Shown: positions 1-7,489 of the stretch, piece after piece
Numbering within the stretch: the first letter of the stretch is position 1
Layout of the letters: each line of letters begins with the position of its first letter
Assembly (NCBI GenBank): GCA_017852615.1
Contig: JAFMKX010000003.1
Coordinates: 1 to 49,942 of the forward strand
Reading direction: 5' to 3'
Source: Pontimonas sp.
GTDB lineage: Bacteria > Actinomycetota > Actinomycetes > Actinomycetales > Microbacteriaceae
DNA length: 49,942 nucleotides
Program-made: the position numbers and the translations under genes
The notes under the pieces: generated by a model
The model's database searches: none
Seen by the model: only the letters and a program-made list of their open reading frames with translations
What the model was told of the DNA's origin: nothing

Positions 1-80
1 GGTCCAGGGCTTGAGGGCAGGGCAAGAACACCGGAAATTTCTAATCCGCTTTGCAGAGGAAGAGAAACATCGGTGGGCAT
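1..80 (-). CDS. Start of a probable alpha/beta-hydrolase (dienelactone hydrolase-like), cut by the window edge
   Basis: An ATG at 80 opens a frame that runs without a stop to the window edge (26 codons visible). It begins five bases after the RNase J stop codon, which suggests translational coupling. The visible peptide starts MPTDVSLPLQSG and continues with GVLALP. This resembles the first beta-strand region of dienelactone hydrolases and other alpha/beta-hydrolases, where a G-x-L-x-x-P segment precedes the catalytic core. No catalytic residue is inside the window, so the family is a guess. That a gene starts here is more certain than what it encodes. Confidence 0.45.
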   Translation of the reverse strand, partial: MPTDVSLPLQSGLEISGVLALPSSPG

Positions 81-85
81 AGTCG

Positions 86-1765
86 CTAGGCCTCGATCAC
101 AACCGGAACAATCATCGGCCGGCGTCGATGTTGGGTACTGACCCATCGGCCAATGGTCCTGCGCACGACCTGTTGGAAAGATGCCGTGTCGCGAGTTCCT
201 TTGGCCGCTGCGTCTTCCAGTGCCTTGACAATCTCGGGGCGCACATCATCAAATATGGAGTCATCGGGAGCAAAACCGCGAGCATGGATTTCCGGCCCCA
301 CAATGATTTTTCCGGATTGTGCATCCATCGCAATAAAGATCGAGATGAATCCTTCCTCGGCAAGAATGCGCCGGTCTTTGAGATCGGCTTCGGTAATTTC
401 CCCAACCGTAGAGCCATCGACATAGACAAATCCAATGTCTAGTTGTCCCGTCACGGTGGCGTTACCCCCGCGCACATCAACCACGGTTCCGTTTTCCCCG
501 ATCACCGTGTTGTCTCGTGGCACACCCGATTCAATCGCAATTTCAGCGTTTGCCCGCAAATGCCGTGCTTCGCCGTGAATAGGCATGACGTTGCGCGGTT
601 TGACGATGTTGTAGCAATACAACAATTCCCCTGCTGCGGCGTGGCCAGAGACATGGACTTTGGCATTTCCTTTGTGCACCACGTTGGCGCCGAGATCGAT
701 CAAGCCATTGATGACCCGATACACGGCGTTTTCGTTGCCGGGAATCAAACTCGAGGCGAGGATCACCGTGTCTCCGGGGCCAATCTCAATGGTGGCGTGT
801 TCTTTGTTTGCCATCCGCGCTAAGCCGGCCATCGGTTCACCTTGGGACCCGGTGGTCATATAGAGCACTCGGTCATCGGGCATTTCCAGGGCCTTCTTGG
901 GATCGACCAGGGTTCCTTCGGGAACGTGGAGATAGCCAAGCTCTTGGGCAATACCCATGTTGCGCACCATCGAACGCCCGACCAACGCAACTTTGCGGTT
1001 GCTGATCACGGCTGCATCCATCACCTGCTGGACCCGATGGACGTGAGAGGCAAAACTCGCCACAATAACCCGCCGGGGTGCCTTATGCACAATTTGTTCC
1101 AGGATGGGTCCGATATCGGCCTCTCTGGGGGTGAAACCAGGAACATCCGCGTTGGTGGAATCGACCATGAAAAGATCAACGCCTTCTTCACCCAGTCGCG
1201 CGAAGCTCCGCAGGTCGGTCAGGCGTCCATCCAGGGGAAGCTGGTCCATCTTGAAATCCCCGGTGTGGAGCACACTGCCGGCCTCACTGCGAATCATGAC
1301 TGCCAAAGCATCTGGAATCGAGTGGTTCACCGCCACAAATTCGAGGTCGAAAGGACCCAGTTTTTCTCTGCCCCCTTCTTCCACTGCATGCGTAAGCGGA
1401 GCAATGCGATGTTCTTTGAGCTTGGCTTCGATGAGAGCCAGAGTGAGAGTCGTTCCCAAGATGGGAATATCGTTGCGAAGCTTCAACAGGTAGGGAACGG
1501 CGCCAATGTGGTCTTCGTGACCGTGGGTGAGCATGATCGCCAGGACATCATCCAAACGGTGACGAATCGGCTCAAAATCAGGCAGGATGAGGTCCACGCC
1601 CGGCTGCGTTTCTTCCGGAAATAAGACGCCGCAGTCGACAATCAACAATTTTTTGTTCAGTTCGAACACGGTCATGTTTCGGCCGATTTCGCCTATGCCC
1701 CCGAGAGGGATGACGCGCAGAGTCCCCGCTTCTAAGGCTGGGGGGTCTAACAGGGGTTGGGGCAT
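86..1765 (-). CDS. rnj: Ribonuclease J
   Basis: Metallo-beta-lactamase/beta-CASP ribonuclease acting as 5'-3' exonuclease and endonuclease in mRNA decay and rRNA maturation, in the cytoplasm. The zinc-binding HGHEDH motif follows MLT near residue 80. Later HTGDF and HVSGHA segments match motifs of the family, and a C-terminal domain ends in a basic tail. I chose the ATG at 1765 (559 aa), which has an AAGGA-type ribosome binding site and lies ten bases after the dapA stop. The frame is open further upstream, but only into dapA. The dapA-rnj pairing is standard in Actinobacteria and supports both calls. Family assignment is very secure. Confidence 0.95.
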   Translation of the reverse strand: MPQPLLDPPALEAGTLRVIPLGGIGEIGRNMTVFELNKKLLIVDCGVLFPEETQPGVDLILPDFEPIRHRLDDVLAIMLTHGHEDHIGAVPYLLKLRNDIPILGTTLTLALIEAKLKEHRIAPLTHAVEEGGREKLGPFDLEFVAVNHSIPDALAVMIRSEAGSVLHTGDFKMDQLPLDGRLTDLRSFARLGEEGVDLFMVDSTNADVPGFTPREADIGPILEQIVHKAPRRVIVASFASHVHRVQQVMDAAVISNRKVALVGRSMVRNMGIAQELGYLHVPEGTLVDPKKALEMPDDRVLYMTTGSQGEPMAGLARMANKEHATIEIGPGDTVILASSLIPGNENAVYRVINGLIDLGANVVHKGNAKVHVSGHAAAGELLYCYNIVKPRNVMPIHGEARHLRANAEIAIESGVPRDNTVIGENGTVVDVRGGNATVTGQLDIGFVYVDGSTVGEITEADLKDRRILAEEGFISIFIAMDAQSGKIIVGPEIHARGFAPDDSIFDDVRPEIVKALEDAAAKGTRDTASFQQVVRRTIGRWVSTQHRRRPMIVPVVIEA

Positions 1766-1775
1766 GAAGTCCTTA

Positions 1776-2750
1776 CTAGCGCGTGGTGCCGGCAACTTTG
1801 GGCAAAGCGCCTCCCGCTGCAGCGTTGCGGTCTGGCCTGAAGTTAGAGAAGTCAACACCGGGAACGCCGTGGACCAACGCGATGTCGTTTTCGATAATGG
1901 CTGCTTCAGATTCTTCGGGACCCACTAAGGGAAGTCGAACTCGCGCCGACCCAATCCGACCCAAGCCCTGCAGGATGTATTTCGTCGCCACGGTACCGGG
2001 CACGTGGGTCATGGTGGCCCGAACAAGGGGCTCTAAGAGTTTGTGTTGGGCAGTCGCGGTGTGTAAATCACCGGCATTGACCGCGTCGACCATCAAGCGA
2101 TACGGTTCTGGCGCAATGTTGGCGGTGACACCAATCAGCCCCGCTCCCCCAATCGCCAGGGTGGGCAAGGCGTTAGCGTCGTCTCCAGCGAAATAAATCA
2201 AATCCGTGTTGTTCATCACCCGGGACACTTCGCTGAGATCACCCTTGGCGTCTTTCACCGCGACAATGTTGGGGTGTTTGGCCGCGCGCAACAGAGTGTC
2301 GTAGGTGATTTCGATCCCGGAGCGTCCGGGAATGTCATACAAAATAACGGGCAAATCAGTGGCATCTGAAATCATCCGGAAATGGGTCAGCACCCCGGCT
2401 TGAGTGGGTTTGTTGTAATACGGGGTGACGATCATGACACCATCAGCACCGGCTTTTTCACTGGCTTTATAGAGCTCAATCGCGTGAGCAGTCTCGTTGG
2501 AACCGCCTCCGGTGATGATCTTCGCCCGTCCGGAGGAGACTGACTTTCCTGTGGTGACCAGCTGGATTTTTTCCGCGTCGGTCAACGTGGAGGTCTCTCC
2601 CGTTGTCCCGGTGACCACCAGTCCATCAGCACCGTGAGAAATCAGGGTGTCCATCAGGGACTCGACGCCCGGCCAATCGACTTCGCCCTCAAAGGTCATG
2701 GGTGTCACCATGGCTACCAGAACCTGGCCGAAGGGGTTGTTGACTATCAC
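1776..2750 (-). CDS. dapA: 4-hydroxy-tetrahydrodipicolinate synthase
   Basis: Class I aldolase that condenses pyruvate with aspartate semialdehyde, the first committed step to diaminopimelate and lysine. The protein (324 aa) has the GTTGE substrate-binding loop near residue 48, the YNKPTQ segment near 115 and the Schiff-base lysine in VAVKDAKGD near 165. The start used is a GTG at 2750; no better start is in frame without losing the conserved NPFGQ N-terminus. It lies between thyX and rnj on the same strand with short gaps, probably as one transcription unit. The partner reductase dapB is 3.7 kb away on the same strand. Confidence 0.95.
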   Translation of the reverse strand: MIVNNPFGQVLVAMVTPMTFEGEVDWPGVESLMDTLISHGADGLVVTGTTGETSTLTDAEKIQLVTTGKSVSSGRAKIITGGGSNETAHAIELYKASEKAGADGVMIVTPYYNKPTQAGVLTHFRMISDATDLPVILYDIPGRSGIEITYDTLLRAAKHPNIVAVKDAKGDLSEVSRVMNNTDLIYFAGDDANALPTLAIGGAGLIGVTANIAPEPYRLMVDAVNAGDLHTATAQHKLLEPLVRATMTHVPGTVATKYILQGLGRIGSARVRLPLVGPEESEAAIIENDIALVHGVPGVDFSNFRPDRNAAAGGALPKVAGTTR

Positions 2751-2793
2751 CCGCTAAGGCTAGCGTTACCTACCCCCCGCTCGCACCCCTTCG

Positions 2794-3525
2794 TTAGGGG
2801 GCGACCCGACCATTGTCACTGAAAGTTTTCGCGGTCATCGGCATGAGTGGAGCCCACAAGGCCTCCATCTTGTCAGCGACCATTTCTATTTCTCGCTGCG
2901 GGAACGAGGGGAAATGGGTGCCTTCACGCTTGGTGCGAAGGCTCAGGAAGTTCATCAAGCTTCGGGCGTTCATCGTCACATACATGCTCGAGTAGAGCGT
3001 CACGGGCAATACGGCTCGCGCCACTTCCCTCGCTACACCCGCCTCCAGCATGCGCTGGTAACTCTCGTAAGCAGCGCTACACACCGTGCGAATTTCGTCT
3101 TGCACCAACGCTGTTTGTTCAGCAGTACCGTCTTCGAAGTCGTAAGCACCGGGCTTTCCTACTTGAACGAGTTTGCGCTGCGGCCCTGGCATATAAAACA
3201 CGGGTCGCAATTCGCGATAACGGCCGCTCTCTTCGTTATAGGACGCGATTCGGTGGCGCATAAATTCACGGAACACAAAGATGGGCGCCTGGACATAGAA
3301 GGTCAAAGAATTGTGCTCAAAAGGGGAACCATGACGATCTCGCATCAGGTAATTGATCAGGCCCTGGTCGCGATCGGTAGCAGCGTCGTGTGCGGCCGCC
3401 GATTCCAGGGTCTGTTCTCCCTGTGTGGAAACTCGCGCGGCAAAGAGAACGTCGGCGTCGCTGGCGCTGTGCCGAATCAGTTCCACCGTCACGTCAGTCC
3501 GAAATTCGATGTCCTCGAGCGCCAT
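2794..3525 (-). CDS. thyX: Flavin-dependent thymidylate synthase ThyX
   Basis: Makes dTMP from dUMP using methylenetetrahydrofolate and FADH2. The diagnostic ThyX motif RHRIASYNEESGRYR (RHR-x7-S) is present near residue 84, and the C-terminus has the conserved RSLMNFLSLR segment that shapes the dUMP site. The ATG at 3525 gives 243 aa and has a GAGAGGG ribosome binding site six to seven bases upstream. A TTG 18 bases further upstream is the alternative. The gene precedes dapA on the same strand. No thyA is seen in this window. Confidence 0.95.
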   Translation of the reverse strand: MALEDIEFRTDVTVELIRHSASDADVLFAARVSTQGEQTLESAAAHDAATDRDQGLINYLMRDRHGSPFEHNSLTFYVQAPIFVFREFMRHRIASYNEESGRYRELRPVFYMPGPQRKLVQVGKPGAYDFEDGTAEQTALVQDEIRTVCSAAYESYQRMLEAGVAREVARAVLPVTLYSSMYVTMNARSLMNFLSLRTKREGTHFPSFPQREIEMVADKMEALWAPLMPMTAKTFSDNGRVAP

Positions 3526-3634
3526 CGTGAGCCCTCTCTGCAAACCAAGCTGAGCTAAGCCTAGAGCGGTCCTTCGTAACGCTTTGTCATATCCAGGCGC
3601 GCCACCACAATTCCCGCCTACAGTGAGATGTCAT

Positions 3635-4093
3635 ATGGACCCCCTCTGGATAGCTTTGGTCGTCGTCGGGCTCGTGATTGCCTCGACGCTGCTCGGCTTT
3701 GCCTGGCAAAACCGCCAGGGCCTGGTGACCAGAACTCGCCAGGTTTCACTGCCACCGGATGTCCCCGTTGCGCTCGTGGAGGCGACCACCCGCCTGACCC
3801 TGCTGCAATTTTCTGGTCCGTTTTGTTCCTACTGTGCTGCGATGCGGCGCGTCCTATTCGAAGCAGCAGACAAGAACCCCCGCGAGGTCTCTTTCCGCGA
3901 AGTCGATATCACCGACTATCCGGAACTCACTCGCTCACTCCGGATTAGCCAAACACCAACCACACTTCTGGTGAGCCACACTGGCCACCTCATCTCCCGT
4001 ATCAACGGCGCCGCGAAACCACCCGTGGTGGCCCAGGAAATCCACGAAGCACTCGAAACGAGAAAGGCACAATCTGATGAATACCTCATCTAA
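3635..4093 (+). CDS. Membrane-anchored thioredoxin-like protein
   Basis: A 152-aa protein with one N-terminal hydrophobic segment (about residues 4-22) followed by a thioredoxin fold. The redox motif is CSYC inside FSGPFCSYCAAM, and the cis-proline lies in SQTPTTLL. This suits a thiol reductase or oxidase tethered outside the membrane. The start is the ATG at 3635; an upstream in-frame start at 3584 would place extra residues before the membrane segment. TACAGT at 3619-3624 could serve as a -10 box giving a very short leader. It overlaps the DUF4395 gene by 17 bases and OsmC follows, so the cluster is likely for thiol redox or peroxide handling. Confidence 0.8.
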   Translation: MDPLWIALVVVGLVIASTLLGFAWQNRQGLVTRTRQVSLPPDVPVALVEATTRLTLLQFSGPFCSYCAAMRRVLFEAADKNPREVSFREVDITDYPELTRSLRISQTPTTLLVSHTGHLISRINGAAKPPVVAQEIHEALETRKAQSDEYLI

Positions 4094-4571
4094 ACCCAGT
4101 AAGGATATTGATCCGCGCGGTCCACGCTTTGGCGCGGGCATCACCGCCGTGTTGCTCCTGATCACGATTGTGCTGGGTCTGGTGGAGCTTCCTCTTCCGG
4201 GGGATATCCTGGCGCGAGCAGGTCAAGGGTCGTTCCTTCAACTAGCCGTCATCACCGCAATTTTTGCCTGGGGCACTTTTGCGGGGATTTCCCGGCACCC
4301 CTGGGGATTTCTGTTCAAAAAACTTGTGCGCCCCCGGTTATCGCCACCGGCTTTCATGGAAGCGCCCGAGCCTCCCACCTTTGCTCAGCTAGTGGGGTTG
4401 TTGGTCACCGGTGTCGGAATCGTGTTGCACCTTGCGGGAGTCCCCTATGGCCTGGTGGCGGCGGCAAGCGCTGCCTTTATTGCAGCGTTTCTCAATTCTG
4501 TCTTCGGGTTGTGCCTAGGGTGCGAGCTCTATGCACTGCTGGTGAGAGCACGACTTGTCCGATCAACCTGA
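4077..4571 (+). CDS. DUF4395 family integral membrane protein
   Basis: A 164-aa protein beginning with the family-typical IDPRGPRF segment, followed by about four hydrophobic segments (roughly residues 20-38, 52-70, 103-120 and 125-150). A pair of cysteines sits in the last helix region (GLCLGCE), a feature of DUF4395 proteins. These are often encoded beside thioredoxin-like and OsmC genes, as here. The start overlaps the end of the thioredoxin gene, indicating translational coupling. The molecular function of the family is not known. A role in moving electrons or thiol groups across the membrane for the neighbouring thioredoxin is only an inference. Confidence 0.8.
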   Translation: MNTSSKPSKDIDPRGPRFGAGITAVLLLITIVLGLVELPLPGDILARAGQGSFLQLAVITAIFAWGTFAGISRHPWGFLFKKLVRPRLSPPAFMEAPEPPTFAQLVGLLVTGVGIVLHLAGVPYGLVAAASAAFIAAFLNSVFGLCLGCELYALLVRARLVRST

Positions 4572-4618
4572 GTTCTCGGTGGGAAAGTGCCGGCAGGCCT
4601 CGCTAAGTGACTAAAAAA

Positions 4619-4637
4619 GTGGTTCTATTACAACCAC
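4619..4637. promoter_or_regulatory. Inverted repeat upstream of osmC-like gene
   Basis: GTGGTT and AACCAC form a perfect six-base inverted repeat separated by CTATTAC. It lies 26 bases upstream of the OsmC ATG, and TATTAC (4626-4631) inside it could be the -10 box. A regulator bound here would cover the promoter. It could also be a weak hairpin after the DUF4395 gene, although no T-run follows on the plus strand. Confidence 0.35.
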
Positions 4638-4662
4638 ACACTTAACCCAGGGGGAGCACACC

Positions 4663-5088
4663 ATGGCCGTTACCAGCGAAGCGAAGACCCAATGGCAGGG
4701 AAGCCTTGTCGAAGGGTCCGGATCCACTGCTTTGATTTCCTCCGGAGCGGGAGAATTTCCCGTCACGTGGGCGGCTCGTAGCGAAGGACAAACCGGCCTA
4801 ACCAACCCGGAAGAGCTTCTGGGTGCAGCTCACTCCGCGTGCTACTCGATGGCCCTAAGCCACGCATTGACCGGTGCCGGGCTTCCTCCCACCTCGCTGG
4901 AGGTAACGGCAGCCGTTACTTTTGTTCCCGGCGAAGGTATTACCGGTTCTCACCTCTTAGTCCTAGCCACCATTCCTGGTATCGATGAAGAAACCTTTAA
5001 CACCCATGCCCAGGAGGCCAAGACCAACTGCCCCGTGTCGCAGGCTCTTACCGGGATTCCGATTACTCTCGAGGCAACCCTGCGCTAA
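4663..5088 (+). CDS. OsmC/Ohr family peroxiredoxin
   Basis: A 141-aa OsmC-family protein, a class that reduces organic hydroperoxides with two active-site cysteines. The two cysteines are visible in AAHSACYSMAL near residue 66 and in TNCPVSQAL near residue 125, at the family spacing. The NPEELLGAAHSAC region matches the OsmC subgroup rather than Ohr. The ATG at 4663 has a strong GGGGGAG ribosome binding site. Its stop codon overlaps the ATG of the following epimerase gene (TAATG). The thioredoxin-like protein two genes upstream could be its reductant, which is an inference from position. Confidence 0.9.
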   Translation: MAVTSEAKTQWQGSLVEGSGSTALISSGAGEFPVTWAARSEGQTGLTNPEELLGAAHSACYSMALSHALTGAGLPPTSLEVTAAVTFVPGEGITGSHLLVLATIPGIDEETFNTHAQEAKTNCPVSQALTGIPITLEATLR

Positions 5089-5984
5089 TGGTGAGTGTCC
5101 TTATTGCCGGTGCCAGCGGAACAATCGGCACCGCGCTCCAAGCGGTGTTGCGCGAAAACGGACACAACGTCCACACGCTGGTGCGCAGAAAACCCCGCGG
5201 CCACACGGAACACCAATGGTCCCCGGAAAATCACCAGATTGACTCAGGAATTATCAACCACGTTGATGCTGTGGTGAACCTCTCCGGCGCTTCCATTTCA
5301 CGCATGCCCTGGAGCGCACGGCACAAGGAATTGATCCTCTCCTCTCGGGTCAACGCGACGAAGACGCTCGCGCAAGCAATCAAGAAATCACCAACTCCTC
5401 CTCAGGTGTTGCTCCAAGGCAGCGCCGTGGGTTTTTATGGAGATCGCGGCGAAGAATCGCTGGACGAAACATCGAAGCGTGGCAGCGGTTACCTATCCGA
5501 TGTCGTGGTGGCCTGGGAGAAAGCAGCCACCCCCACAGCCTTGAAGAAGACCAGAGTCATCTATGCGCGCACCGGCTTAGTTGTTGGCCACGCCGGAGCC
5601 ATGGCACCGCTTCGACTTCAAACCCTTGTGGGCCTAGGCGGCAAGGTCGGCCCTGGCACACAGTGGTGGCCGTGGATTAGCTTGCATGATGAAGTTCGAG
5701 CGTTAGTGCATCTGATCACTCATAACACTGCCGAAGGAGTGTTCAATCTGGTGGGACCCACACCCGCGACCGCCTCAAAGCTCACGCACGAACTAGCGCA
5801 GGCCATGAAGCGTCCCCACCTCATCGGATTGCCCAGTTTCGCTATTCGGGCACTGCTCGGAGAAGCAGGCGTTGCGCTACTGCTGACGTCCCAGCACATT
5901 GCGCCGAGCAGGCTTCACGAATCCGGATTTAGCTTCTCTGAGCCCACGGTGCACGACGCCATCGCGAGAATGCTTCGGGACTAA
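5088..5984 (+). CDS. TIGR01777 family NAD(P)-dependent epimerase/SulA-like protein
   Basis: A 298-aa extended short-chain dehydrogenase. The Rossmann motif GASGTIG is at residues 7-13, NLSGASI near 65 marks the TIGR01777 subgroup, and GSAVGFYGDRG near 110 covers the catalytic Tyr region. The C-terminal DUF1731-like part ends around FSEPTVHDAI. Members are widespread but their substrate is not settled. The start overlaps the OsmC stop by one base. The 3' end overlaps the convergent membrane-protein gene by four bases. Confidence 0.88.
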   Translation: MVSVLIAGASGTIGTALQAVLRENGHNVHTLVRRKPRGHTEHQWSPENHQIDSGIINHVDAVVNLSGASISRMPWSARHKELILSSRVNATKTLAQAIKKSPTPPQVLLQGSAVGFYGDRGEESLDETSKRGSGYLSDVVVAWEKAATPTALKKTRVIYARTGLVVGHAGAMAPLRLQTLVGLGGKVGPGTQWWPWISLHDEVRALVHLITHNTAEGVFNLVGPTPATASKLTHELAQAMKRPHLIGLPSFAIRALLGEAGVALLLTSQHIAPSRLHESGFSFSEPTVHDAIARMLRD

Positions 5985-6430
5985 GCCGTAGGGCCCTTCG
6001 AGAGCCCTATCGCCCTCCGCACAGCCCAGCGAGCTCGGCGTCGATCTCCCGAGGCGTCATAGGCCAACCCAAGTCGCAACCATGCTTGCCACGATTCAGG
6101 GTTTTCTTGTGCCGCGGCGGCAAAATCCTCAAACACCTTCTGAGCTTGGGCACGATCAGCTCGCCCACTGGGAGTTATCGAAAACTCCTCGTGAGGCATT
6201 CCCCCTTCGGCCTCCAGGGCCTTCATGAGTCGACTGGAGACAACGGCAAAGCGCAGTTCGAAGGCGAGGGCCCACGCTCCCACTACGGGCAACACCACCA
6301 AGGCATAGCCCATCGCGACAACCAGCGCGGAGGAATCATTGATGAGAATCCAGGCGTAGTTGAGGGTAAAAGCCAGATACACCACAAGCAGCACCGCCAT
6401 AAAAAGGGCGCCGACTAGTGGACGGTTCAC
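5981..6430 (-). CDS. Small membrane protein with a TPR-like C-terminus
   Basis: A 149-aa protein of no family I can name. It has two hydrophobic segments (about residues 7-27 and 35-60) and a soluble C-terminus with a helix-turn-helix pair, WQAWLRLGLAYDASGDRRRA, that reads like a single tetratricopeptide repeat. The GTG start overlaps the dapB stop (GTGA), so it is coupled to dapB. Similar small genes are commonly found after dapB in related actinobacteria. Its 3' end overlaps the epimerase gene on the opposite strand. Function unknown. Confidence 0.7.
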   Translation of the reverse strand: MNRPLVGALFMAVLLVVYLAFTLNYAWILINDSSALVVAMGYALVVLPVVGAWALAFELRFAVVSSRLMKALEAEGGMPHEEFSITPSGRADRAQAQKVFEDFAAAAQENPESWQAWLRLGLAYDASGDRRRARWAVRRAIGLSKGPTA

Positions 6431-7164
6431 GACGAAGGCGCGTTCACAGCGTGCTCAAGGCCCACCGTCAGACCCGAGCTCTGGTGAAGAAAACGAAGCG
6501 CTAAGGCAATACCGGCAGAATAAGCGTCGCGCGCATGGGTCGTGTGCGACACCGTGAGGGTCTCCCCCGTGCCGCCAAACACAACATCTTGCTGAGCCAG
6601 AACTCCGTTGAGGCGCAAAGAATGCACCGGAATACCCTGAATCTGGTCGCCTCGGGCGCTCTGGTTACTGTGCGGAGCGATCACTCCCCCTCGCTCGCGG
6701 CGAACTTCCGCGATTTCTTCTGCCGTGCGCACAGCGGTGCCGGAGGGAGAATCTACTTTGCTGGCGTGATGCGTTTCCACAATTTCAATGGACTCAAAGT
6801 GTTCGGCAATAGTTTTGGCCACCATGGTCTGAAGAGTCGACCCCAGGGAAAAGTTAGGAACGACAAACGCTGCTAATCCGGGGCTCTTCTCCAGCGCTTT
6901 CTCTAGTTCTTTGAGGCGATCCGCTGACCAGCCACTGGTACCCACCAACACCTTGATGCCCTGGGAGAGCGCAAACTCCACCACCGTCTTGGACACACTG
7001 GGCAGTGTGACATCAACGGCAATATCTGCGCCCAACATTTCTTGTAAATCACTGCGGGAGTCGAGGCTTGCCACCAGGGTCATATCCGGCATGGCCGAGA
7101 CAACCTGGGCTACCTGGGACCCCAAACGACCCGTTGCACCAATAACCGCTACACGTGTAGGCAT
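6427..7164 (-). CDS. dapB: 4-hydroxy-tetrahydrodipicolinate reductase
   Basis: Second enzyme of the diaminopimelate branch, using NAD(P)H. The Rossmann motif VAVIGATGRLGS is at the N-terminus, and the substrate and catalytic motif ETHHASKVDSPSGTA (HH and K-x-DSPSGT) is near residue 133. The ATG at 7164 (245 aa) has AGGA seven bases upstream. A TTG two codons earlier is the alternative. The downstream membrane-protein gene overlaps its stop. Confidence 0.95.
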   Translation of the reverse strand: MPTRVAVIGATGRLGSQVAQVVSAMPDMTLVASLDSRSDLQEMLGADIAVDVTLPSVSKTVVEFALSQGIKVLVGTSGWSADRLKELEKALEKSPGLAAFVVPNFSLGSTLQTMVAKTIAEHFESIEIVETHHASKVDSPSGTAVRTAEEIAEVRRERGGVIAPHSNQSARGDQIQGIPVHSLRLNGVLAQQDVVFGGTGETLTVSHTTHARDAYSAGIALALRFLHQSSGLTVGLEHAVNAPSS

Positions 7165-7198
7165 GGGCAAATCCTACAAGTCAGATGGCCGTGCCGGT

Positions 7199-7468
7199 TT
7201 AGGAAAGACTGAGGAAGAGCTTTTCTAGGTCCTCCACGCTCAAATCCCCGTCCTTGCCACCCTCCTCAGACATGCATTCCTTCATTGCGGTAGCGATAAT
7301 CGAAAAGCCTGCTTTATCCAGTGCGCCCGCCACAGCAGAAAGCTGGGTGACGACGGAACGGCAATCTTTTCCCTGTTCCACCATCGAAATCACCGCGCCT
7401 AATTGACCTTGGGCTCGGCGTAACCGATTCAATACCGGCTTCATATCTGTTGCTTCGTGTTCAGCCAT
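7199..7468 (-). CDS. CsoR/FrmR-family repressor, CstR-like (persulfide sensor type)
   Basis: An 89-aa all-helical DUF156 repressor. Counting from the ATG, Cys36 (KDCRSVV) and Cys65 (KECM) are at the positions of the CsoR copper ligands, but residue 61, the copper-binding His in CsoR, is Ala. Cys-x-Cys without the His is the pattern of CstR, which reacts with persulfides and polysulfides instead of binding Cu(I). The gene follows a CoA-disulfide-reductase/rhodanese fusion by about 20 bases with an AAGGAGA ribosome binding site. That neighbourhood is typical of CstR rather than CsoR. The operator at 9163-9178 fits this family. Family call is secure; the sulfur-sensing role is inference from residues and context. 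Confidence 0.88.
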   Translation of the reverse strand: MAEHEATDMKPVLNRLRRAQGQLGAVISMVEQGKDCRSVVTQLSAVAGALDKAGFSIIATAMKECMSEEGGKDGDLSVEDLEKLFLSLS

Positions 7469-7489
7469 GTTATTTCTCCTTGGGGTGAC

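Noticed and set aside
842..1624. A 260-codon open frame antisense to rnj
   Set aside because: Entirely inside the RNase J gene; composition-driven frame.
7199..7468. Copper-sensing CsoR as the function of the DUF156 repressor
   Set aside because: The His ligand at position 61 is Ala, and the neighbours are for sulfur, not copper transport.
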